Source of the DNA: Circinella umbellata
Lineage: Eukaryota > Mucoromycota > Mucoromycetes > Mucorales > Lichtheimiaceae
Assembly: GCA_025093555.1 (NCBI GenBank)
Contig: JAIWNF010000020.1
Span: 729,120 to 793,119 of the forward strand
DNA: 64,000 nt
Direction: 5' to 3'
Shown here: piece by piece, positions 14,807 through 25,806 of the stretch
How the letters are laid out: each line of letters starts with the position of its first letter
Numbering within the stretch: position 1 is the stretch's first letter
Notes under the pieces: generated by a model
Database searches by the model: none
The model's input: the letters and a program-made list of their open reading frames with translations, nothing else
Told to the model about the DNA's origin: nothing
Translations under genes and position numbers: made by a program

Positions 14807-14956
14807 CAACTAGGAATAAAGGTAACAAAAATAAAATAAAAAAGCTTAGGTCGTGTACGTTTGCAAACATATATAGCACTACTGACGATAATTTATTATT
14901 TTCTGATATGGTAAACACTTTATATTTTTGAGTACGATTTTGGATGACCACTGGAA

Positions 14957-16327
14957 GCAAAGCATGACAAAGGAATCCTCGCAGCTATGCTTCGCGCCCC
15001 TGTAGAAGGTAACATGCGCATATGCCTTGTGTCCTAAGTGACAGTCGCCAGATTCATTGCACGCATGTTGAAGCGACTGGTAGCGTCGTCATGTTTAGCT
15101 TCCTTTTGCAAGATACGGCAATTGCTGGTATTATATGGAGTGTTCGGTGCCAAAGTAGCAGGACGCTATATTGCTATATGGTTCAAATATTTAAGTGCCA
15201 AATAAAAAGCTGTATAGAATAGCTCAGTTTATCAAGATGTTGAATTACCATTCCCTCGAAATAAATTAGATTTTCATATTATTAAATGTATCACAGGATA
15301 AGATAAAAACCTCAAATATCAGTTCCTACGAAGAGCTCAAATAAACAGTATTCAGTTTTATATATTGCGATTATATAATTTTCTTAGATGTTTATTTTTC
15401 TATATTGTGGATAGACCACGTTACCAGCAAATTCTTTTTATAAACTGCATTGGGGTACGTACTGCCTCTATCGGAATGTTGTTTTTGATTTACTCTAGTG
15501 TCACATCCACCTGATCATGTAGAGTTATTTAATGAGTTTCCGTTAATAAACAACACCAAGATGAGCTTATTTTCTTTGAAAGCTTCCAATTATAACTAAA
15601 ATCTAGGAAATAATCTTTTTGAGCTGTATTTGCTTTTATATTGATTATTACCCAAACCTGTTGTGATTTGATTAAAAGAATCATGTCAGAGTTGCAGCAA
15701 AAAGCACAGTTCCATATATCATACCAGGTTTTTAAAGATACATTCTTGACATCGTTGTTGATATATCTTCTGTTTCTTCTATTTATCGTGTGAATTTCCA
15801 AGAGATCAAAAAACGAATTCATCTTCATTGTATGTTGTATATAAAACAAAAATTGGACAGGCATTACTTTGATAGTGACTTTAGAAAAAGATATGCATTT
15901 ATATATAAATATCGAATATAAAATTACTTGACATAAAAAAAATTGTATTGAAGAAAAGAAAGGTTTGCAATTAAAAAATAGTGTGTTTGGAAATTTAAAA
16001 GTGAGAGTAAAATGTTTGTAGTTAAAGATGGAGATGCTAACAAAATAAAAAGAAAAAAACTATTGGAAATTAAGGGTGGGTAGCTTAGTATTGTGTATTT
16101 CATGTAAGATATTCGAAAGCTGATCTTGATTCAAGGTTGCTCGTTTGTTTTTCTCGGGTATATTTTCATGGAGTTGGCGTCGTACACAATATTTATCGTA
16201 TGCCATAGTGATTTGTTTGCATAGTCGTAAATGCATGAGAAATGGTAATAAAGTTTCGATTGAGTTTGGTAGTGATACTCTTCCAAGATTTACAAATGGA
16301 TAAATGGTTTCATGATATAAAGAAAAA
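14957..16327. repeat. Left inverted arm
   Basis: Reverse complement of 22268-23707. The inner boundary is sharp by eye: similarity stops where the left reads GTTGAATTAAAATTAC instead of the exon sequence at 22242-22267. Its minus strand contains a still-open copy of the last exon of the 20474-22531 gene, ending in TAG at 16060-16062. Confidence 0.85.
16060..16327 (-). pseudogene. Detached last exon of the PD-(D/E)XK-like gene, left-arm copy
   Basis: On the minus strand this reads open from YHETIYPFVNLGR to the stop TAG, encoding the same tail as 22268-22531 with a few substitutions (for example CVRRQLHENIPEKNK against CVRCQLQESIPEKNK). The upstream exons are absent on this side, so it is a detached tail. 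The frame has stayed open, which suggests recent duplication, conversion between arms, or chance over such a short stretch. Confidence 0.7.
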
Positions 16328-16390
16328 ACGTTGAATTAAAATTACACAAACAAAATATGTTATACATGACGTTAGGAAGTATTGCTTACC

Positions 16391-16486
16391 TTATCGAACC
16401 CCTAGAATATTCACAGAACGAGCAGGTGAAAAATTTTGACGTCTAGTAGCATTACCACTTCGTGCTGAAGAGCCTATCAATGACAT
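16391..16486 (-). other. Short C-terminal-like ORF beside the truncated MULE-like ORF
   Basis: A 31-codon minus-strand frame starts at an ATG and contains SSARSGNATRRQNFSPARS, ending LGVR. It resembles the basic tail of a transposase. It could be the last exon of 16505-17203, but the splice sites I see would leave an intron of about 40 bases and the wrong phase. Confidence 0.25.
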
Positions 16487-16504
16487 AGCTCCCCTATTCC
16501 AAAA

Positions 16505-17203
16505 TTAACTTACCATTATAACGCCTTGATCCACGGCTCTGTGCAAAAGCATACCAGCAGAAATAAACTGATCACGGTGAAGTCTATATTGATCCTCAAA
16601 TGAGCGATTCCACCAATAATAGACCTGTGATTGTTGGATCCGACCCAACACACCGGGAAATCTTCCTAGTATGTCGTGATACAAGTCTTTGGCATCCATC
16701 CTGGCACAGTTTTGTTGGATATAAGTTCTTATGTTTTCATCTACTGTGTTTTCAGTTATAACAGGAGCAGCACGGTGTCCCGTTGAGTGCTCAATATTTA
16801 TGTGGACGTATTCAAAGCGTCTTTCGATCAATCCTCGGATGAACCCACCACAGTTGTATGTTTCCATCCGTGTGCGAATTCTCTTGCGACGATCATCTGA
16901 GACTTGTTGCTGCGTGTCGGCGTCTTGAGAGCAGTGAAATACAAATGAATGACAGTACTTTAGCCGAGTGTCGCTTGTAAAATTTTGATAGTAATGGTAT
17001 CCACCACGTTCCTGAACGCGTGTGCGGATGTATGTTAACAGTTTCTGATCATCCATGGGTCGCATGCTCTCATCAAAACTGATATACGCATCAACCGAGT
17101 AACTAATTGATCTATCGTCTCTAGTACCCACTCTGTTGCTGTCCATTTCCATGCCTTCATCGTCGTAATAGCGAGAAGAAATTAATTCAATTGCTTTGCT
17201 CAT
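16505..17203 (-). pseudogene. Truncated MULE-like transposase N-terminal region
   Basis: A 232-codon ORF starting at the ATG at 17203. The N-terminal half has a basic zinc-finger-like part (RRKRIRTRMETYNCGGFIRG). A helical domain follows with the signature DAKDLYHDILGRFPG and QSQVYYWWNRSFEDQY. This order (FAR1-like DNA-binding part, then a helical domain with a W-rich helix and DQ(L/F)ISA) precedes the DDE core in Mucorales mutator-like transposases, as I know them. Here the frame ends just after DQFISAGMLLHRAVDQG, so the catalytic core is missing. A deletion seems likely. The family call rests on pattern memory only. Confidence 0.45.
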
Positions 17204-17215
17204 AGTAATAAGCAA

Positions 17216-18363
17216 TCCAGCAGGGATCGCTTTGCCAACATCGCTGTTTTATTTCGGCATGTAATACACGTTTTGTAGAAATCGCGCTAGCCACAAAACA
17301 ATTCAATTAGACGAATGCATTTACAATCAGAGCAAAATCTGGAAGTTGAGTTGTTGGTAATGGTAGTAGGATTCATTTTAATAAAATAATAGCAAAAATA
17401 ATATTAATATCAAAAATAATGATAGGCGGTGTTACTATTTTTGGTCCGGAGAATACTTGTTTTGGGTTCTGAAAACTCAATCACTGGATCACGTGACCGG
17501 GGAAAAGAGTAAACTTGAGTAGTCGTTTAAAAAATAGTCTGAAACATATGCGGATCGATTTAGTTTTTTTTGCAATTTCCTTTATTACTACTCTTTTAAC
17601 CACACTTTTATTATTAGTCAAAAATGGCTTAATATATATATATCTCGTTTTAATTACTGAGTCATGAATAAGACATAGTGATTCCAATCATTTCTAAACC
17701 AATATGAGAATTACATGCTCGTCGTTGTCACTTTGCGGTGCTAGGTAGATTAACAATACGATTTTAAAACTTTTATTCGTATTCTAATGCTTTATTTATC
17801 TACATCTAAATGTGGAAATCTCTCCATACTTGGATTCGGTCTTTTTTTATTTTACTGCGCATGTTTGTGAGCAACTAATCTTTATATTTAAAGATATAAT
17901 GGGTGTTATTCATAAAAATTAAACTGGAGCTAACAATAATTTCATAAACATTATAAGATATATAATTGTAGTAGCTATATAGACGCGTATAGATGGTGGG
18001 ATACATATAATTATTGTATCAAATTGTTGTTGCCTTGAAAAAAAATTTTAAGTGGTGTGTTGTGCCCGTAAGAGTTGAAATTACCGTATATAAGGTGGGA
18101 GTCAGCTAAAAGGGTGTTTATCTACACACGTGATTAACGCGAAACATAGTGCAATCGATAGCTTTTGATGAGACGAACACAATGTACTAATTTTTTTTAG
18201 GTGAACTCTTATTGCGGAGCTATTAACATTCAAAGTTAGAGTGTTTTACCATTTTAAGCAGGGACGCGAACATTTTTTGCATTTGAGTTTTACACCATTT
18301 CATTAATTAAATTCAATCTCGATTATATATTCTTACATCAATAAAATTACACACTTAATTTCA
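17216..18363. other. Non-coding interior of the inverted-arm element
   Basis: No supported ORF. It separates the minus-strand MULE-like ORF from the plus-strand Tc1-like relic and may hold both promoters. I could not find terminal inverted repeats of the Tc1-like copy at 18050-18360 that match 20260-20470. Confidence 0.4.
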
Positions 18364-20259
18364 ATGGCAAGACCAAAGAGAAAATCCATCATTGGTAAAT
18401 CCAATTATACCAGAGGAAAAAAAGCAAAACTTGAACGCGTACAAACTGAACAAGAACGCACTATGCAACCATTTGAGTCTGATGTTCATGATGAGGAACA
18501 AGTCATCAGCGATGAAGATATTACAGACGATGAAGAATAAACGAAAATGAGTTTGACTTTTCAGAGACTGAACTAGTCAATGTTCAAACATGCTTAAGTA
18601 CCTTCATTGCTTGGACACCAGGTTCTGACCAAAAAGGGCGTCCAACAATTTACCGCAAAAAAGACCCACGTACAGTTGCAAGCCATGAAAAGAAGCAAAT
18701 CGAAAAGGCTGCTGGCTCCCGTCGTATTGATGAAAAGTTTGGACACCAAAAAGACACTGTCAAGGTAGCAACAAAAACGAAAGAACAACAACAGCTGGAT
18801 GATATGAAAGAATGTGCAACTGCCCTTGCGAAGTATGCTGATCCTCATACAAAGTTTGATAATCTAAGCGTCTTGCAAAGAGTACGTCTTTCTACTCTTT
18901 ATCATTTTTTTACAAAAGTCTTGAATGGAGTTGGAAAGACGGAAGCTTCAGAACAACTAAGCATAGACATGTGGCAGCGGAAAGAGCGATTTGCTCGACG
19001 TATACATGAATGGGCCAACGAATACCTTGATACAAAAGCATTGACTCCATCAAAAAGAGGTATTCACGTCAAAACAGCATCGGTTCTCCGGGATGAGCAT
19101 TTGAAAGAAAAATGTGTTCATTTTATTCGATTAATTAGACCAGAATCAAGAATTATTCAACTTCTAAGAAAGTTCATTGAAACGGATCTTATAATTGATG
19201 AAAAAGGAACTGAACAAGCGGGTCGAATCAATCTCGGAATCCACTGTTCGACAATATTTGAAAATATGGGGCTTTAAACTTCGAAGCAAAACTGATTCAA
19301 TTTATATTGATGGACATGAACGACCAGATGTTGTCGAGTACCGCAAAGGGTGGGCCAATAGAATGCTTGCTTATAAAAAAACAATGGTGCGATACGACGA
19401 ATATGATGAGGCACAAGTGCCTCTGAGGATGGAAATTTGGGTACATTTAAAATAATAAAAGAACCGTTAGATGTTGAATGCGTATAATCAAAAGAAAATT
19501 TACTAATTGTACTACATTAACTACATATAATTACAAGGATTGGCCAAAAGTGCTTGTAACCCATGATGAAACATATTTTTATACCAATGATAGCAAACGA
19601 ATGTTGTACCTTGCTACCGATGAAACGATCATTCGTAAGAAAGGTGAAGGCCGTGCTATTATGCTCAGTGCATTTGGATGCTCATCGAATGAACATGGGA
19701 CCTGGTGGAAAACAGATCATCTCACGCGATAGTGGCTACTATAACCAGAATCGTCAACGGGTTGCTCAATCCATGGCTGATGCTAATGGTGTACCTCGTG
19801 GCCTACGAGTAGTGCTGAGTGAAAGAGGTCTATGGCCAGCTCAAGGTTTGAACCGTTATTGTAAAAGACAGAGTACCATTAATTGCTGTGCTGTTCATCT
19901 AATGGAATCACAGCCTGATTTCAAGAATCAGAAGTCGCTCTTGGAAGAAATATGTGTTAATAATCATATGATCTTTGAGCTTTATCCAAAGTATCATTGT
20001 GAATGCAATTGGATCGAAAGGGTATGGGCTGAAATGAAAAAAAATTACAAGGGAAGAATGCGATTATTCTTGCAAGTCATTACAAAATCGTATCAAAGAC
20101 CTACCTGAGATAGTTCCAATCCAGTACATCATTCATTATGAACAACGTGCCTGGAAATATATTGAAATGTACAGCAGAGGGTTGGACATTAGAAGAGCTG
20201 AATGGGCAACCAAAAAGTACAAAAATCATCGTGTACTTCCACCAATGAATAAATTGTAG
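18364..20259 (+). pseudogene. Broken Tc1/IS630-like DDE transposase
   Basis: The coding trace runs through at least five frame pieces: 18364-18540, 18546 to about 19240, 19195-19455, 19478 to about 19730 and 19563-20108. It continues in another frame to the TAG at 20257-20259. Recognisable pieces in order are a basic N-terminus, a helix-turn-helix part (STVRQYLKIWGF), the linker DGHERPDVVEYRKGW, the first acidic motif VTHDETYFYTND, RGLYNxH-like remains near GLRVVLSERGLWP, then YPKYHCECNWIERVWAEMKK with the last acidic residue, and a tail WATKKYKNHRVLPP. The segment that should carry the second catalytic Asp (the D-N-x-x-x-H block) is missing between about 19730 and 19790. With multiple frameshifts and that deletion it cannot be active. 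It lies nested between the inverted arms. Confidence 0.75.
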
Positions 20260-20473
20260 CATCCAAATCGGGCTTTAAATATATTTTCATTTTTGCAAAA
20301 AACACGAAATGTATTGTATCAAAATCACCTCAATACAAGTCACCTAACGCGTTCGCATAAAAAATACGCAGCAAGTTTGATTTTTCGACTTACCGACTTT
20401 TCTTTTTCTTCCCAACATCATACATATTTCAGTCAACTTGTCACCAACCTGCATTATACATTTATAAATTACC

Positions 20474-22531
20474 ATGACATTACTAAATAAAAGTATGTGT
20501 ATATTTTATTTGCCTTCAACTTTACTCGAACTTGAACTGATCAAAAACTTTGTAGAAATTGAACAGTATTTGAACGGCGAAAAAAAACCCTTATATAGCG
20601 CATTTTTGTCAGACAGTCAAAATATATCGACCATAACTACGTATTTTACACAATACGCTAACAAAGATCAAGCTGTAGAAGCGTTTGATCGAAAATTTAA
20701 AGCTATTTTGAGAAGAATGCCCCCTCTAACCCAACGCAGCACCCGAGCATTGAATACAGAGGTAATCAACTGGGACCAAATATTTCAAGATTCGCGAACT
20801 CAATTGGAATACCGTATCCAGAGCTCAAGAATTTTAGCAGCAGCCGCAGCACCAACAGCTGATACTATTATTACTGGTCTCAATGTAAGAAGTTTTATAA
20901 GATATACACCCAATGCATCTTTACCTTACTTAATATCTCCTTTTTTGTACATACTGTAGGCTAATAATGACAGTAGCAGTGAAAGCGGCTCAAGTTCAAG
21001 ATCTGTTTCTAAAGACCATACTTATGGTCTACGTTCTCGTCTACAAAATGCCAGTGACAATAATGATAACAATAATAATGCTAATAATAACAACCAAGGC
21101 TTTCCTGATATAAAGCCGGCAGCAACAACTTGCCATATAAATGAGATGGAATTGACAGTTCCGTGGAATCAGTATCAAAAATATTCATTAAACAAAGCTT
21201 ACGATCTTAACCTTCACCTGGTATCAGATCTGCAAAAAGTGTTGTAAGTATTCATATAGCAATCGATACCTGATCTATATAATATACGGACATATAACTA
21301 AAACATACGGATTGAAAGATCATTATCTAGTATTATGTTGTTGAACAAAAACTCAAACGATGAAGAATTTACCCGATTGTTTGGCAAAAACATTAACTCC
21401 TTGCATAGCGGTTTTCGTAATATGTTTATTGATGGATCAATCGTTCTTGGCGAAAATATTTTCGCATCACTTGAACGCATAGTTCAGGTATATAATATGG
21501 TAAAAATAAAAGCGCCTGCAATACTTTTTTGACTAACATCACTGTTTAGAAAATCATTGATGCAGAACCCATGTCTTTGGATGATCCCCGTGACGAGGCA
21601 TATATGGAGATTTCTTTACTGATGAAAAATGCTGACAAAGGAGATCGAGCAGTATTACGAGCCATGAATAACCTGTAAGTTATTTATATTAAAAATTCAC
21701 ATTAAGGGGCCCATGATGTTAATGAATCTGTGGTCCATACTTTTAGAATTTCAAAATTACCCTCTTATAAAACATCACAGACCATTGGCGAAACAGAACT
21801 CGTCACTAATTACCTTGATCCCCTCCTCAGTCCGATGTTCCACGACCCACATAATCGTCGGCTCTTCCGCTGGTAAGCTTCTTAGATAACAAAAAAAATG
21901 TTATATTAATGTTACTGTATATTAATTATCTTGCTGTATCATTATTAGGCTTAACAGAAAAGAGGATGTGGCAACAAATCAAAAGCCATATGGAGGTATG
22001 ACAGTAGTCGAGCAAATGCATCAAGTAAACGCTGCTGGTTTTGTTGAAGTAAAACCACCAGAATCGGCGAATCATCATTACGATACACACAAAGATAACT
22101 ATCAATTAGCAACATTTTGCAAAGAAGCAATTGATAGTGGTGATACCAAGTGTGCGATGGGAATCCAAGCAGTTGGTAAGTGTGTGTTACTTGTTTGGAA
22201 GTGTAATTACTATATATTAACTACTAATGTTGAATAAATAGGGTTCAATGTTGATTTTTACCTTTGTTCTTTTTATCACGAAACCATTTATCCATTTGTA
22301 AATCTTGGAAGAATATCACTACCAAACTCAATCGAAACTTTATTACCATTTCTCATGCATTTACGACTATGCAAACAAATCACTATGGCATACGATAAAT
22401 ATTGTGTACGATGCCAACTCCAAGAATCTATACCCGAGAAAAACAAACGAGCAACCTTGAATCCAGATCAGCTTTCGAATATTTTACATGAAATACACAA
22501 TACTAAGCTACCCACCCTTAATTTCCAATAG
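20474..22531 (+). CDS. Seven-exon gene, PD-(D/E)XK nuclease-like protein of a Mucorales repeat family
   Basis: Exons 20474-20884, 20960-21243, 21319-21487, 21550-21674, 21747-21872, 21949-22175 and 22242-22531; 543 residues, all junctions in phase. An alternative reading removes 20494-20554 as a further intron (GTATGT...TAG). Residues up to about 140 are helical; exon 2 is a low-complexity Ser/Asn linker. The C-terminal half has the order NYLDPLLSPMFHDP, FRW, GFVEVKPPE, a helix with LATFCKEAID, MGIQAVG and VNLGRISLPNS. I know this from an abundant uncharacterised Mucorales family that usually reads RPD...GEVKP. E-V-K and the later Gln fit a PD-(D/E)XK fold, but the expected RPD is replaced around KPYGG, so catalysis may be lost. 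Its intact splicing contrasts with the broken neighbours. Confidence 0.6.
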
Positions 22532-23707
22532 TTATTTTCTTTTTATTTTGTTAGCATCTCCATCTTTAACTACAAACATTTTACTCTCACTTTTAAATTT
22601 CTAAACACACTATTTTAATTTTTCCACATATCTTTTTTTTTTTAATTTCAAACCTTTCTTTTTTTCAATACAATTTTTTTTATGTCAAGTAATTTTATAT
22701 TCGATATTTATATATAAATGCATATCTTTTTCTAAAGTCATTATCATAGTAATGCCTGTCCAATTTTTGTTTTATGTACAACATACAATGAAGATAAATT
22801 CGTTTTTTGATCTCTTGGAAATTCACACGACAAACAGAAGAAACAGAAGGTATATCAACAACGATGTCAAGAATGTATCTTTAAAAACCTGGTATGATAT
22901 GTGGAACTGTGCACAGTTGCTGCAGCTCTGACATGATTCTTTTAATCAAATCACAACAGGTTTGGGTAATAATCAATATAAAAGCAAATACAGCTCAAAA
23001 AGATATTTCCTAAATCTTAGTTATAATTGGAAGCTTTCAAAGAAAATAAGCTCATATTGGTGTTGTTTATTAACGGAAACTCATTAAATAACTCTACATG
23101 ATCAGGTGAATGTGACACTAGAGTAAACCAAAAACAACATTCCGAGAGAGGCAGTACGTACCCCAATGCAGTTTATAAAAAGAATTGCTGGTAACGTGGT
23201 CCATCCACAATATATAAAAATAAACATCTACGAAAATTATATAATCGCAATATATAAAACTGAATACTGTTTATTTGAGCTCTTCATAGGAGCTGATATT
23301 TGAGGTTTGTATCTTATCCTGTGATACATTTAATAATATGAAAATCTAATTTATTTCGAGGGAATGGTAATTCAACCTCTCGATAAACTGAGCTATTCTA
23401 TACAACTCTTTATTTGGCACTTAAATATTTGAACCATATAGCAATATAGCATCCTGATACTTTATCATCAAAAACTCCAGATAATACCAGCAATTGTCGT
23501 ATCTTGCAAAAGGAAGCTAACATGACGACGCTACCAGTCGCTTCGACATGCGTACAAATGAATCTGGCGACCGTCACTTAGGACACAAGGCAAGTACACA
23601 TGTTACCTTCTACAGGGGCGTGAAGCATAGCTGCGAGGATTCCTTTGTCATGTTTTCCTTCCTGTAACAGTAGTTTAATTCAAATAGAAAGAAATTAAGA
23701 AGTCGGT
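22268..23707. repeat. Right inverted arm
   Basis: Partner of 14957-16327. It starts inside the last exon of the plus-strand gene (YHETIYPFVNLGR), runs through the stop at 22531 and about 1.1 kb of non-coding DNA. It ends in the subterminal unit that is present twice on the left side. Confidence 0.85.
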
Positions 23708-23897
23708 ATTTATTTTTCTGACATTTGATTTTGAATCAACACCTTGTATCCCTTTTTTGTTCTCATAAACATGTATGTGAATTCACAACGTTGGAACAAT
23801 AAAAAGCATTTTTTTTTTTAACTTTTTGGATATTTTTATAGATGTGCTTGAAAAAAAAATGTTAGAAAAACCTTTATTATGAATCATACTTCATCCA

Positions 23898-25301
23898 TCA
23901 TGAAAAGGAATGTGGCATGTCAAGCAGTTGAGTACAGAGGTCTTCAAAGATTGTATCTCTTTGTTTAATTGTCGTTCTTGAAACTGGTCGAGTTATTTTA
24001 AAGCTGGTGCACGGTGGGAGCTTTTGATTAAGGGGGATGCCTTGAAGTAGCACAATCAAAAACTTTCTTTTATAAAACGTATTCTGGAGGAGAAGATGTT
24101 GTGGCTTTTGTACTTCTTTATTTATGCGTGATAAATTATTATTTATTTTTACATCATGATATAAAATTATAGATAATAAACTCGTAAAAACCAACTGAAA
24201 TACTATATATCTCCTTATAGTTTAAAAAATTTTAAGAAATGGAGTTATAGAAACCGAGATTTCTTTCTCCTGATTTCCATATACTTGGAGAACCCTTTTC
24301 CATTTTTTAACAGAACAAAAAAAAAAGATCAAGATAATAATAACTTAACCCGGTGTTTTTCATTTTCAATTGTCTCAAGATTAGAATTTGGAAACAAGTT
24401 AACGACCTTATCATTATGATCCAAAAACTGTTGCCTATTAGTATCAAATCTGGCAAGATTCTCCCAATGCATGGTAATTGTCTTGTCAGTATAAGACCCA
24501 ATATCTTTATTTCGACGTAAATTTGTTAATACAAATTGACGTACTCCTTTATTTTGTTATCTTTTCATAATCTTATCAGTAGCAGCCAATTCATTAGGCC
24601 GTCCTTTTTCAATGGCCTTAAAAGCTTTTGTATATTTTCCAAATCCAAGTACGACATAGCCAAAATAGATGGATTCAGGTGATTGTAACGCAGACGTCAT
24701 GCTTAGTTTGCCACGCCTAATGATTGCATATGTGTGGGAAAAAAAAAGGAAGATATTTTTGGCAGGTTAATTATAATTGTTGCTTATTTGTAATAATTTT
24801 ATCTTTCATATGTAGAGAGACGTAAATTGTCTTTTTGTTACATAGACCGACAAGGACGGGTTTGTCCAAGATTATGGTCAGTAATGATCTGAGTCAAATC
24901 ATTTACCATAGCTCCTAATATGTGTGTCACGCTACGAGAACTGTCAAAAACGAGAATGAAAAGTTTAATTAACATTCTTTAGCAACAAAGAGCTCCTAAC
25001 TTTGTCACCATGGTTACGAAGATCCTATACGAATCGCGCCCAAAGAAAAGTTTTTTTCCTTCAATGATGTGAACCAACAAAATACGTCCTTTGTATATTG
25101 ATTTATATATAAAATAAAGAAGATAAAATTTACAACTGCATAAACATCGCGAGACAATCGTTGGCTTAAAGTATTTCCTACGAGGCTCCAGTTCAATTTG
25201 CTGCTATACAAGCCGTAGGGTATTACTAAAGATGAATCTTTTGTAAGTACTTTTGTAAGATACTTATCAAATGCCAAGCGAAACGAATTTTCTACTAACA
25301 A
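23898..25301 (-). pseudogene. Decayed, unidentified coding relic
   Basis: Several minus-strand segments read like protein but in shifting frames. 25014-25301 begins LVENSFRLAFDKYLTKVL and includes YGLYSSKLNWSLVG. Near 24710-24550 lies SPESIYFGYVVLGFGKYTKAF. Near 24540-24340 lies GVRQFVLTNLRRNKDIGSY and NSNLETIENEKHRV. 23898-24194 contains KPQHLLLQNTFYKRKFLIVL. Stops and frameshifts separate them. They lie in the same order on one strand, so a single dead gene, probably of a mobile element, is the simplest reading. I do not recognise the family. Confidence 0.4.
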
Positions 25302-25594
25302 TAGTAATTAATCAAATGATTAAAGATAAACAGAGAAGGTTCAAAAATATATGAAACGAGAAAACGGGACACGAAATAAATATATTTTACAGAGACATGC
25401 TCTTCTAATTTTTTTTTAATATTTTATACTAGTGTACGATTACAATATGTGAAAAATAAAGAGTATAAATATTAATTGGAAAACTTTGACGCGGGAGAAA
25501 GCAATGACATAAAAGAAGTATGTATGTAAAAAAAAAGAGAGAGAGAAAAAAACATAAATATATATATATATATACTACAACACAAGAAAAAAAT

Positions 25595-25644
25595 AAAGGC
25601 ATATACAAGAAAATGTAATAAAGGCATATACAAGAAAATGTAAT
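25595..25644. repeat. Perfect 25-bp tandem duplication
   Basis: Two identical copies of a 25-base unit starting AAAGGCATATACAAG, just downstream of the stop of the AT-hook gene (minus strand) and next to an (AT)n tract at 25558-25575. It probably lies in the 3' UTR. Confidence 0.9.
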
Positions 25645-25806
25645 AAAGCAACTCAATAATAAAAGAAAATACAAAAGACGAGAAAAAAATACGATCGAGT
25701 GTGAAATGATTAAATGTACTTAAGAAGAACACAAGTTAATAGTTGCGAGGAAGAAATTGGGTTGGGGGTATTATATTACACAAAAAAAAAAGAAAATCAT
25801 TAAATG

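Larger units (their letters stand above)
14590..23707. mobile_element. Composite element bounded by long inverted arms
   Basis: Two arms of about 1.4 kb, left 14957-16327 and right 22268-23707, are reverse complements along their length with scattered substitutions and small indels. Example: left 15826-15866, read on the minus strand, matches right 22751-22791. The best outer match continues on the left at 14590-14660. Between the arms lie a truncated MULE-like ORF, a broken Tc1-like transposase and a seven-exon gene reading into the right arm. The right arm contains that gene's last exon plus its 3' flank, and the left arm carries a second copy of the same exon. This could be one foldback-type element, or two related elements inserted head to head and later invaded by the Tc1-like copy. 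I found no clear target-site duplication. Confidence 0.65.

Noticed and set aside
18050..20470. Terminal inverted repeats for the Tc1-like copy
   Set aside because: Weak matches such as ACGCGAACATTTTTTGC near 18265 and CGCGTTCGCATAAAAAATACGC near 20348 do not align as inverted repeats over a useful length.
25429..25732. Hydrophobic minus-strand ORFs downstream of the AT-hook gene
   Set aside because: They are generated by A-rich and (AT)n low-complexity DNA and the tandem repeat; composition is not protein-like.
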